Origin: Pseudomonadota bacterium
GTDB taxonomy: Bacteria; Myxococcota; Myxococcia; Myxococcales; Myxococcaceae
Reading direction: 5' to 3'
Length of the DNA: 34,890 bases
Assembly: GCA_023424585.1 (NCBI GenBank)
Contig: JAFADT010000390.1
Location: 1-34,890 of the forward strand
Shown here: one piece after another, positions 1 through 7,758 of the stretch
Position numbering within the stretch: position 1 is the first letter of the stretch
How the letters are laid out: each line of letters starts with the position of its first letter
The notes under the pieces: generated by a model
The model's database searches: none
Told to the model about the DNA's origin: nothing
Seen by the model: only the letters and a program-made list of their open reading frames with translations
Translations under genes and position numbers: made by a program

Positions 1-191
1 CGCCAGGAGTTCCCTTCGCGTAGCAAAGTCAGTTCGCCTCGGACCTGAGGACCGAGGATGCGCTCACTGCCCCAGACACCCACCAGCGGGTTCGCGGGCA
101 TGGGGACCGCGCCGACGTGGAAGGGGAGAAGCGCTAGAAAGAGGCTGATGTGCCTTCTGGCGCTGATGGCTGACGAGCAGGGAGCGGGCAT
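1..191 (-). CDS. Exported protein, N-terminal part only (possible serine hydrolase)
   Basis: Reading leftward from an ATG at 191, the frame stays open to the left edge, giving 63 residues. Residues 11-13 are basic (ARR) and are followed by a hydrophobic stretch (ISLFLALLPF) and a likely cleavage area near GAVPMPAN, so this looks like a signal peptide. The mature start reads PLVGVWGSERILGPQVRGEL and then a TLLREG stretch, which resembles the N-terminal domain of some exported class C beta-lactamase-like serine hydrolases. That family match is from memory and weak, and no catalytic residue is in the window. No clear ribosome binding site precedes the ATG; an internal ATG at 101 is a less attractive start because it would remove the signal peptide. 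The frame is continuous, so the gene may be intact beyond the edge. Confidence 0.45.
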   Translation of the reverse strand, partial: MPAPCSSAISARRHISLFLALLPFHVGAVPMPANPLVGVWGSERILGPQVRGELTLLREGNSW

Positions 192-241
192 GAGCGCGCT
201 GGACGCTACACGACCTCGTCTCCTTCAGGGCGAAGCTGGCG

Positions 242-548
242 CTACGCGACCGCCTTCTGGTTGGGCTCGTGCTGCTCCTCATCGAGGAGCGCAAGCGACT
301 TGCGGTACTCCGCCGCCTCCGCGAGCCGCGTCAGTTCGAACTCACCGTGGTGCTTGCGCACGGCTTCCGCGATCTCATCCAGGCTGACTCGGAAGAACTC
401 CTTGCGCTCGTTGATGCGGTTGACGCGCCGGTTCGCGAAGGCAACGTCTGTGGAGCTCCGCTCTGCCTACCGAACTCCGAACCTCCACCAGGGCGCCCAA
501 ACCTTCGCGCGTGAGGAGTACGAAGTCCTCCTCAGTGGATACGGTCAT
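242..548 (-). pseudogene. Relic of a MUG113/DUF4041-type (GIY-YIG-like) nuclease C-terminus
   Basis: One reverse frame ending at the TAG at 242-244 contains FANRRVNRINERKEFFRVSL and then a DEIAEAV...EFELTRLAEAAEYRKSL tail. This is the hallmark C-terminal end of MUG113/T5orf172 (DUF4041) proteins, in which an ALHRRF segment precedes RRVNxxNxRKEFF. Here the matching AELHRR lies in a different reading frame just upstream, and a stop codon blocks the lower frame, so a single-base shift near 446 separates the two parts. The AELHRR frame can be traced back to an ATG at 548 (MTVSTEEDF), but the GIY-YIG core that should come before it is absent. The piece is therefore a truncated, frame-shifted remnant. 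Such proteins are common on phages and other mobile DNA, which suits the lower GC of this end of the window. Confidence 0.6.
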
Positions 549-593
549 CAATAACCGATGGGTGGAGGCGGATAAGGAGGTGTCGGATGAGAT

Positions 594-938
594 TCATTTT
601 TTGTGCTGCTGGGAAACATTTCGATACCAGTTGGTTCCCCGCTGGGGACTGACCTGCGGATCTTCTTGGAGCACGGTGTGGCTGTCGAAGTGTACAAGGC
701 ACGTCTTCTTATCCACGAACTGAACTGCGGTGACCCTGGCCTCGGCACAAACAAGCGGCTTTGAAGCGCCGTAGCCACATCTGTGAAATCGAATCCGCTC
801 ACCACGTTGTGCGGCCGACTCACAAAGGTGCCCGATCTCGACCGTAGTGGTGATGGTTTGAACTCTGTTCGCGTCAATCCAACAATTCAAATAGGGACGA
901 CTCGGATCGTTATCGTGGTGGACTACCAGGTGGAGCAT
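594..938 (-). CDS. Small hypothetical protein (114 aa)
   Basis: Not recognised. The start at 938 is chosen because GAGGGA lies just upstream and the protein reads naturally from MLHLVVHHDNDPSRPY. It is polar and soluble, with no signal peptide or membrane segment. It contains a central WIDANRVQTITTTVEIG strand-rich stretch, two Cys-containing segments (GHLCES and HRCGYG) and a VTAVQFVDKKTCLVHFDSH segment. Amino-acid use looks like a real small beta-rich protein rather than an antisense shadow. The GC content is near 50%, far below the core genes to the right, which points to recent acquisition. It sits alone between a nuclease relic and the terminator of the ABC-F gene. A weak promoter match lies at 976-1005. 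An in-frame upstream start at 983 would add 15 residues. Confidence 0.5.
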   Translation of the reverse strand: MLHLVVHHDNDPSRPYLNCWIDANRVQTITTTVEIGHLCESAAQRGERIRFHRCGYGASKPLVCAEARVTAVQFVDKKTCLVHFDSHTVLQEDPQVSPQRGTNWYRNVSQQHKK

Positions 939-975
939 GGTTCCCTCGGTACGAGAGTTGCTATTCACGAGCGTC

Positions 976-1005
976 ATTGTCATGTCAGTGAATGTGGATT
1001 TCCAA
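976..1005 (-). promoter_or_regulatory. Possible sigma-70-type promoter of the 114-aa gene
   Basis: Read on the minus strand, TTGGAA (1000-1005) and GACAAT (976-981) are separated by 18 bases, and the -10 box is about 37 bases ahead of the chosen start at 938. The match is 4 of 6 at -10 and partial at -35. It is in AT-richer DNA, where chance matches are more frequent. Confidence 0.3.
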
Positions 1006-1035
1006 TGCCTCGAATGGGTGATTGACACCCGCACG

Positions 1036-1079
1036 AAAACGCCGCCTCGCTTCCGGAGGACCGGAAACGGGCGGCGTTC
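1036..1079 (-). terminator. Intrinsic terminator of the ABC-F gene
   Basis: An 8-base inverted repeat (ACGCCGCC at 1039-1046 with GGCGGCGT at 1070-1077) encloses a second one (TTCCGG 1051-1056, CCGGAA 1061-1066). On the minus strand the structure is followed directly by a run of four T, as expected just after the stop codon of the leftward ABC-F gene. Confidence 0.7.
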
Positions 1080-1107
1080 GCGCTGCGTCGTCTTGCCGTG
1101 CTGCTGA

Positions 1108-2706
1108 CTACCGGCGCTTCAGCGCCGCGTCCGCGTGCTTCTCCATGAACTCGGAGTAGGGGCCGTTGAAGTCGAGCACGTCCTTGCCCGCCTCCAGGCT
1201 CCAGATGCGGGTCGCGACCTCGGAGATGAGCTCCTGGTCGTGCGTCACGCAGATGACCGTGCCCTCGAACCTCGCCAGGCCTTCCGCCAGCGCCGCGATG
1301 GACTCCAGGTCCAGGTGGTTCGTCGGCTCGTCCAGGATCAACACGTTGTCCTGCATGATCATCAGCTTGGACAACAGCACGCGCACCGTCTCACCACCGG
1401 AGAGCGTGTCCGTGTTCTTCATCCGCTCCTCACCCGAGAAGAGCATCCGGCCCAGCACGCCGGAGATCTCCTCGTTGGTCAGCTTCTCGCTGATCTCCCG
1501 GAGGTAGCCGAAGCACGTCGTCCCCTTGTGGATGACGCCGTGGTGGTCCTGCGGCAGGTAGCCCACCGACGCCTGGTGCCCCCAGGTGATGCTGCCCGCG
1601 TCCGGCTCCAGCTTGCCCGCCAGCATCTTCACCAGCGTCGACTTGCCCACGCCGTTGCGGCCAATCACGCAGATGCGCTCGCCCTTGCACACCAGGCCCG
1701 TGAACGGCTTGATGACCGGCACCCCGTCAAAGGACTTCTGCAGCCCCTCGAACATCAGCGTCTGCCGCCCGCTCGCCACCTTCTGGTCGAACCGGATGAA
1801 CGGCCGCGCGATGTTCGAGCGCTTCAGGTCCTCCGTCTTCAGCTTCTCGATCTGCTTGATGCGGCTCTGCACCTGCGACGCGCGCGTACCCGCGTGGAAG
1901 CGCGCCACGAAGTCCTGCAGCTGGGCGATCTTCTTCTTCTTCTCCGCCGTCTCGGACTCGACCCGGCTGCGCAGCTGCGACTTCTGCCGGACCATGTCGT
2001 CGTAACCACCCGTGTACTGGATGATGGTCTCGTAATCGATGTCCGCGATGTGCGTGCAGATGGCGTTCAGGAAGTGCCGGTCGTGGCTGATGGTGATCAG
2101 CGTGCCCTCGTACACGTGGAGGAAGTTCTCCAGCCAGCGGATGGAGTCGATGTCCAGGTTGTTCGTGGGCTCGTCGAGCAGCAGCCCCTCCGGCTTGCCG
2201 AACAGCGCCTGCGCGAGCAGCACCCGCAGCTTCAGGCCGCCCGTGAGCTGGCGCATGGGCCCTTCGTGGAAGGACTCCTCGATGCCCAGGCCTGACAGCA
2301 GCGTCGCCGCGTCGCTCTCCGCGGAGTAGCCGTCCTCCTCCGCGATGACGCCCTCCAGCTCACCCAGCCGGTTGCCGTCCTCCTCGGTGATGTCGGCCTT
2401 GGCGAGCAGCTTGTTCTTCTCGTCCATCGCCGCCCACAGGTGGCGGTTGCCCATCAACACCACGTCCAGGACGCGGTCGTTCTCGTAGCGGAAGTGGTCC
2501 TGGCGCAGGATGCCCAGCTTGCGCGGGCGGATGACCTCGCCCATGTCCTGCTCCTCGTCCCCCGCGAGGATCTTCATGAACGTGGACTTGCCGGCCCCGT
2601 TCGGACCGGTCAGGCCGTAGCGGCGGCCCGGCGAGAAGGCGACGTTGACCTCCTCGAAAAGCTTCTTGGGCCCATAGGCCTTGGAGACGTTGATGACGTT
2701 GAACAT
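1108..2706 (-). CDS. ABC-F family ATP-binding protein, YbiT type
   Basis: This 532-residue protein starts at MFNVINVSKAYGPKK (ATG at 2706). The open frame extends farther upstream, but that part is low-complexity antisense sequence of the tgt leader. It has two complete ABC ATPase domains: Walker A GPNGAGKST with LLLDEPTNNLDIDSI and ISHDRHFL in the first, and GRNGVGKST, LSGGE, LILDEPTNHLDLESI and VTHDQEL in the second. They are joined by a charged linker rich in K/E (EKKKKIAQLQDFVARF), the P-site tRNA-interaction motif of ABC-F proteins. There are no membrane segments. ABC-F ATPases act on ribosomes, not in transport. The 'EEDGY', 'GPMRQL' and 'NLDIDSIRWLE' segments align with E. coli YbiT, so translation support is more likely than antibiotic resistance. 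It is divergent from tgt across 271 bases in which I saw no strong promoter. Confidence 0.93.
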   Translation of the reverse strand: MFNVINVSKAYGPKKLFEEVNVAFSPGRRYGLTGPNGAGKSTFMKILAGDEEQDMGEVIRPRKLGILRQDHFRYENDRVLDVVLMGNRHLWAAMDEKNKLLAKADITEEDGNRLGELEGVIAEEDGYSAESDAATLLSGLGIEESFHEGPMRQLTGGLKLRVLLAQALFGKPEGLLLDEPTNNLDIDSIRWLENFLHVYEGTLITISHDRHFLNAICTHIADIDYETIIQYTGGYDDMVRQKSQLRSRVESETAEKKKKIAQLQDFVARFHAGTRASQVQSRIKQIEKLKTEDLKRSNIARPFIRFDQKVASGRQTLMFEGLQKSFDGVPVIKPFTGLVCKGERICVIGRNGVGKSTLVKMLAGKLEPDAGSITWGHQASVGYLPQDHHGVIHKGTTCFGYLREISEKLTNEEISGVLGRMLFSGEERMKNTDTLSGGETVRVLLSKLMIMQDNVLILDEPTNHLDLESIAALAEGLARFEGTVICVTHDQELISEVATRIWSLEAGKDVLDFNGPYSEFMEKHADAALKRR

Positions 2707-2968
2707 GGCGGCGGCTTGTAACGGAAATGGCGCGGCGACCCAAGACGCGCGGTAGATCGAAGCCCGGCGGCGTACCGGAGGACCCAATGTAACCGCCGGC
2801 GCGCCCCGGAAATGCCGGCTTCCACTCCTCGCCATCCCCCCAGCCCCCGGGGGCCGGGTAGGGAAACCGGGGCCTCCCGAGGGAGCCGGGCGGGGCCCCG
2901 GGCCTCCTGGTGACCGGGCGGGCGACCCCCAGGAAGCGGGTGCCCCCGGACGGGCGGGCTGGGTATAA

Positions 2969-4147
<1,179 letters not shown>

Positions 4148-4148
4148 A

Positions 4149-4199
4149 GTCCGGGCGCGTGTCCCTCCGCCCGCCCTGCGGCCGGGTTGCGCCCCGGAC
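4149..4199 (+). other. Stem-loop directly after tgt
   Basis: GTCCGGGCGC (4149-4158) can pair with GCGCCCCGGAC (4189-4199) with one bulged base, closing a 30-base loop. There is no T tract, so it may be a processing or weak termination site between tgt and the GIY-YIG gene, or chance in GC-rich DNA. Confidence 0.25.
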
Positions 4200-4256
4200 C
4201 TCGTGAAGGGCGGTGCGGCGGGACGGGACGGGTTAGCCTGCGGTGCCTCCCGCCTC

Positions 4257-5426
4257 ATGGACCCGCGCGTCGCCACCCTCCTGAGTCACGTCCGCGCGAG
4301 CGCGGAGAACCGGCCCGGCGTGTATCGGTTCTTCGGGCCCGCCGGAGAGCTGCTCTACGTGGGCAAGTCCGTGCGCGTGCGCACGCGGCTCCTGTCGTAC
4401 TTCCGCGCGGAGGAGGGCGAGAAGGCCTGGGAGATCGTCGCCCAGGCGCACCAGGTGGAGTGGGAGTACACGGCCAGCGAGTTCGCGGCGCTCCTCCGCG
4501 AGTTCCGGCTCATCAAGAGCCACCGGCCCCTCTACAACGTGGAGCACAAGCGCGACCGCGCGCACTGCTTCCTCCAGCTCACGCGCGAGGCCGTGCCCCG
4601 GCTGCGCGTGGTGGGGCAGCCCGGCGGCGGCGGGAGCGCGGAGTACTTCGGGCCCTTCCACGGCCGGCACACCCTGGCGGACGTGGTGCGCGCGGTGAAT
4701 GATCTGCTGGAGCTGCGCGACTGCCCGTCCGAGACGCCCATGCGGCTGGCGGATCAGATCCAGCTCTTCCCCCTGAAGGACGACCCTCGGTGCATGCGCG
4801 GGCAGACGGCGCGGTGCCTCTCCCCGTGCGCGGGCGGGTGCACGGCGGCGGAGTACCTGGCGCAGGTCGCGCTGGCTCGGGCGTTCCTCAACGGCGAGTC
4901 GGACCGGCCGCTGGTCATCCTCCGCGAGCGCATGGCCATGGCGGCGCGGCGCCTCCAGTTCGAATACGCGGCGGAGCTGCGCGACCGCGCGGAGCGGCTG
5001 GAGAACGTGCAGGCGTGGATCGTCGAGCTGGGCCGCACGCTGCGACGCCTGTCGCTGGTCTACACGGTGCGCGGACACGGCGGCGAGGACCGCGTGTATG
5101 TGCTCCGGCGGGGACGCATCCGCGCGGAGGCGCCCGCGCCCCGAACGCCGAAGCAGCACGCGGCGCTGGAGGCTCGGGTGCGGGACATCTTCGCCGTGCC
5201 GGAGCCGGAGGCGATGGGCCTTCGCGCGCAGGAGGCCCAGGAGCTGATGCTCGTCGCCAAGTGGTTCCGCCTGCACCCGGACGAGCTGGAGTCGACGGTG
5301 CCGGTCCCCTCGCGGGCCGGGAGCGAGGAGGTCTCGGAGGCCCGGGCCGCGCTCGCTCGCACGCTGGAGCGCACCGTGGAGGGCCCGGACGAGCCGGAGC
5401 CCGACGGCGCCGCCGACTCAGCGTAG
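4257..5426 (+). CDS. GIY-YIG nuclease, UvrC N-terminal-like (Cho-like)
   Basis: A 389-residue protein resembling the N-terminal half of UvrC, which makes the 3' incision in nucleotide excision repair. The nuclease domain has PGVYRF (20-25), LLYVGKS (32-38), the catalytic arginine region RVRTRLLSYF, and a glutamate at 82 in LREFRLIK, the position of the metal-binding Glu of UvrC. Four cysteines (C156, C179, C187, C191; LRDC, RCMRG, RCLSPC) match the Cys cluster that holds an iron-sulfur centre in E. coli UvrC. A UvrB-binding UVR helix pair follows (about 220-250). The RNase-H-like 5' nuclease and helix-hairpin-helix domains of full UvrC are missing, as in Cho, but this protein is longer than Cho and has its own Glu/Ala-rich C-terminus. 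The ATG at 4257 begins the conserved part; no good ribosome binding site is visible. It lies 109 bases after tgt. Confidence 0.85.
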   Translation: MDPRVATLLSHVRASAENRPGVYRFFGPAGELLYVGKSVRVRTRLLSYFRAEEGEKAWEIVAQAHQVEWEYTASEFAALLREFRLIKSHRPLYNVEHKRDRAHCFLQLTREAVPRLRVVGQPGGGGSAEYFGPFHGRHTLADVVRAVNDLLELRDCPSETPMRLADQIQLFPLKDDPRCMRGQTARCLSPCAGGCTAAEYLAQVALARAFLNGESDRPLVILRERMAMAARRLQFEYAAELRDRAERLENVQAWIVELGRTLRRLSLVYTVRGHGGEDRVYVLRRGRIRAEAPAPRTPKQHAALEARVRDIFAVPEPEAMGLRAQEAQELMLVAKWFRLHPDELESTVPVPSRAGSEEVSEARAALARTLERTVEGPDEPEPDGAADSA

Positions 5427-5623
5427 GCCCGTGGGACGGAGCGACACCGTCGTCAGCGGCGCTGGAGCCCGCCCGCGGCATCGCGTGGAATGACCGGGGG
5501 TGATGACGCCGGACATCACCCCACCAACGGCAGTCATCAGCGGCGCGGGCCTTCGCTGACGAGGGTGGGCCCATGAGCCCTGGAAACACAGGGGTTTGGC
5601 GTTCACCCCATGCCCCCGAGCGT

Positions 5624-5639
5624 TGGCACACGACGTGCT
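5624..5639 (+). promoter_or_regulatory. Sigma-54 promoter of the transglutaminase-like gene
   Basis: TGGCACACGACGTGCT matches the sigma-54 consensus TGGCAC-N5-TTGCW at every defined position but one (G for the first T of the -12 element). The GG and GC doublets have the correct 10-base spacing. Transcription would begin near 5650, about 30 bases before the ATG at 5682. Sigma-54 with enhancer-binding proteins controls many developmental genes in myxobacteria. Confidence 0.65.
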
Positions 5640-5681
5640 CATGGGTCAGGCATCCCCGCGGTTCCTTCGAGGCCCTGTCCC

Positions 5682-6455
5682 ATGGCGATCTCCTCCCTGT
5701 CGCGTCCGTCCTCCAGCCCGTGCGCGAAGTCCCCTTCCGATGTCGCGCAGGCCCCGCGGAACGTCGTGGTGAAGGTCGTCAGCCCGGACGGCTCGCCGGT
5801 GAAGACGGTGGACTCCGCGAAGCAGCCCAAGGAGTTCGCCGCGCTGCTGAAGGAGCTGGGCCTGACGAAGGAGTCCCTGCTGAAGGGCGAGGGCGCGAAG
5901 GCCCAGGGCCCGAAGCCCACCAACACGCAGAGCTTCCAGCAGCGCTGGAACCGCGACAGCTTCGAGCCGTCCAAGGCCCAGGCCCAGAAGGCGCAGCCCT
6001 CGCCGGCCCCGGCTCCCGCTCCCGCCCAGTCGCAGCCCACGCAGGCGCAGGGCGCGAAGGGCCCGTCCTCCGGCAAGAGCGCGGAGCAGGTGGCCCAGGA
6101 CATCGCGAAGGACGCCACGTCCTGGAACTACGACTACTCGGGCGGCAAGACGTGGGACGCCGCCATGAACAACGCCAGCAACTTCGACGCGTCCAAGTCC
6201 GGCGTCTGCGTGGACATGGCCATCGAGGCCGAGCAGCGCTTCGAGCAGGCCGGCGTGGACGCGCGCGTCGTCTTCGGCAAGACGGACCGGGGCGACCACG
6301 CGTGGGTGGAGTTCAAGGATGACAAGGGCCAGTACCAGGCCTTCGACCCCACCGCCGCGGCTTGCACCAAGAAGGCCGACGAGGCCATCACCCCCTACGA
6401 CGGCAGCGCCTACAAGTACCAGGGCATCACCGAGACCCACCAGGCCGTCGCCTGA
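5682..6455 (+). CDS. Transglutaminase-like cysteine protease-fold protein
   Basis: A 257-residue protein. Residues 1-130 are low complexity, rich in Ser, Lys, Ala, Pro and Gln (APAPAPAQSQPTQAQ), with no hydrophobic signal peptide. The C-terminal domain (about 133-250) shows a transglutaminase-like triad in order: Cys176 in KSGVCVDMA, His206 in RGDHAWVEF and Asp222 in YQAFDPT. This arrangement is typical of the transglutaminase-like superfamily, whose members cleave or cross-link peptides or act on peptidoglycan. The substrate cannot be told from sequence. The start at 5682 is the first ATG of the Ser-rich N-terminus; an upstream in-frame start at 5610 would lie ahead of the predicted transcription start. 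The sigma-54 promoter suggests conditional, perhaps developmental, expression. The gene stands alone, converging on a pseudogene. The lack of a signal peptide means the site of action, inside or outside the cell, is open. Confidence 0.75.
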   Translation: MAISSLSRPSSSPCAKSPSDVAQAPRNVVVKVVSPDGSPVKTVDSAKQPKEFAALLKELGLTKESLLKGEGAKAQGPKPTNTQSFQQRWNRDSFEPSKAQAQKAQPSPAPAPAPAQSQPTQAQGAKGPSSGKSAEQVAQDIAKDATSWNYDYSGGKTWDAAMNNASNFDASKSGVCVDMAIEAEQRFEQAGVDARVVFGKTDRGDHAWVEFKDDKGQYQAFDPTAAACTKKADEAITPYDGSAYKYQGITETHQAVA

Positions 6456-6505
6456 GGTCCCCTCCGCGGAGCTGCCGTCGCCCGTCGCGACGACGTGGAG
6501 CCCCG

Positions 6506-6771
6506 CTACCGGAGGTTGCGGATGACGCGGCAGGGGTTGCCTGCGGCGAAGACCGCCGGGGGAATGTCCCGCGTCACCACGCTGCCCGCGCCGATGGTGG
6601 TCCCCTCGCCGATGGTGACGCCCGGGCAGATGATGGACCCGCCGCCAATCCACACCTTGGCGCCGAGGGTGATGGGCCGGCTTGGCTCCGGGCCCGCTCG
6701 GCCACCCGTTGCGGGTCGGCGGCGACGTACAGCTCGCCCGCGAGCATCTTCTCTTTCTCCGTTCGTGCCAT
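6506..6771 (-). pseudogene. Maltose/galactoside O-acetyltransferase pseudogene with internal deletion
   Basis: The reverse strand begins at an ATG (6771) with [20 protein letters not shown], the standard N-terminus of maltose O-acetyltransferases. The same strand, in another frame, ends with [18 protein letters not shown] and then [20 protein letters not shown] up to the stop at 6506, the left-handed beta-helix end of the same family. An intact protein has about 185 residues; here only about 30 N-terminal and 60 C-terminal residues remain and the frame changes at the joint (near 6680-6690). Roughly 95 central residues, including the catalytic His region, are gone. The remaining parts are well preserved, so the deletion seems recent. 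It converges on the transglutaminase-like gene and is divergent from the HAD gene. Confidence 0.8.
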
Positions 6772-6877
6772 GCCCGGGAAGGTAGTCACGCCCCGACGGC
6801 GTGTGAGTGAACAGCCCGTGCCGTGTCCGCCTGGACACGGATGACACTGGACGGCTCGGCCAGCGAGGATGCCGCCC

Positions 6878-7651
6878 ATGAGGATCGAGCGGGTCGAGGA
6901 GACGCTGGAGCGCATCCGGCGCGAGGTGGAGCGGACGCCGGACGGCGTGCTGGCCTTCGACGGGGACGGGACGCTCTGGAGCGGGGACGTGGGCGATGAC
7001 CTGTTCCTCGCCCTGCTGGAGCACGGCGGCGTGCGCCCCGAGGCGCGCGTGGCCCTGGCGTCGCTGGGCGCCCGCCATGGCGTGGAGGCCCAGCCGGACG
7101 CGGTGACCCTGGCGCATGCGCTCTTCAAGGCGTTCGAGGCCGGGCGGCTGCCGGAGAAGGACACCTACGAGATGATGGCGTGGATCTTCGCCGGCTGGCA
7201 CGCGGAGGAGCTGCGCCACTTCGCCCAGGACGTCGTGTCCCGCAGGGGCGTGGCCGGCCGCGTCCACCCGGAGGCCCGCCGCGTGGTGGAGTGGGCCCGG
7301 GGGCAGGGCGTGGACTGCTACGTGGTCAGCGCGTCGCCTCGCGCGGTGGTGGAGGCCGCCGTGCGCGAGGTGGGGCTCACGCCGGACTTCGTGCTGGCGT
7401 GCACGCCGAAGGAGGAGGGCGGGCGGCTGCTGACGTCCGTCCTCGAGCCCGTGCCCTACGGCCCCGGCAAGGTGAACAGCCTGAGGCAGCGCACGGACCG
7501 GCCGCTCTGCGCGGCCTTCGGCGACAACGTGTTCGACCTGGACCTGCTCGCGGCGTCCCGCGTCCCGGTGGCCATCCGGCCCAAGGCCCGCCTGCGCGAG
7601 CGCGCGGCCGAGCTCCCGGCGCTGGTGCAGCTGCACCCCGAAGAGGCGTGA
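6878..7651 (+). CDS. HAD-superfamily phosphatase, SerB-like
   Basis: A 257-residue cytoplasmic HAD hydrolase. Motif I is AFDGDGTLW with nucleophile Asp28 and acid/base Asp30. Motif II is Ser151 in VVSASP, motif III is Lys198 in GPGK, and motif IV is GDNVFDLD with Asp216 and Asp220. A helical C1 cap lies between motifs I and II (about 40-125), as in phosphoserine phosphatase-like enzymes. The order and spacing indicate an active phosphatase of a small metabolite, but the substrate is not evident. The ATG at 6878 is preceded by GCGAGG at a good distance; another ATG at 6869 would add three residues but would overlap that ribosome binding site. The gene is monocistronic, divergent from the acetyltransferase pseudogene and convergent with the OmpA gene. 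Confidence 0.85.
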   Translation: MRIERVEETLERIRREVERTPDGVLAFDGDGTLWSGDVGDDLFLALLEHGGVRPEARVALASLGARHGVEAQPDAVTLAHALFKAFEAGRLPEKDTYEMMAWIFAGWHAEELRHFAQDVVSRRGVAGRVHPEARRVVEWARGQGVDCYVVSASPRAVVEAAVREVGLTPDFVLACTPKEEGGRLLTSVLEPVPYGPGKVNSLRQRTDRPLCAAFGDNVFDLDLLAASRVPVAIRPKARLRERAAELPALVQLHPEEA

Positions 7652-7705
7652 CGCGGAACGGGCGTGGAGGAGGCCCCCCACGCCCGCCTCATCTGCGCGG
7701 CCATG

Positions 7706-7737
7706 CGCCGCTTCGTGGGGGGATCCACGAAGCGGCG
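7706..7737. terminator. Strong hairpin between convergent genes
   Basis: A perfect 13-base inverted repeat (7706-7718 with 7725-7737, core GCCGCTTCGTGG) with a 6-base loop lies between the HAD gene and the OmpA gene. A second hairpin, GGGCGTGG/CCACGCCC at 7660-7685, precedes it. There is no T tract on either side, so this is probably a bidirectional transcript end rather than a textbook intrinsic terminator. Confidence 0.5.
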
Positions 7738-7758
7738 TCACCTCGATGCTCGCGGGGC

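Noticed and set aside
1108..2706. Antibiotic-resistance ABC-F protein
   Set aside because: Linker length and the EEDGY/NLDIDSIRWLE segments fit the housekeeping YbiT group, and no antibiotic biosynthesis genes are nearby.
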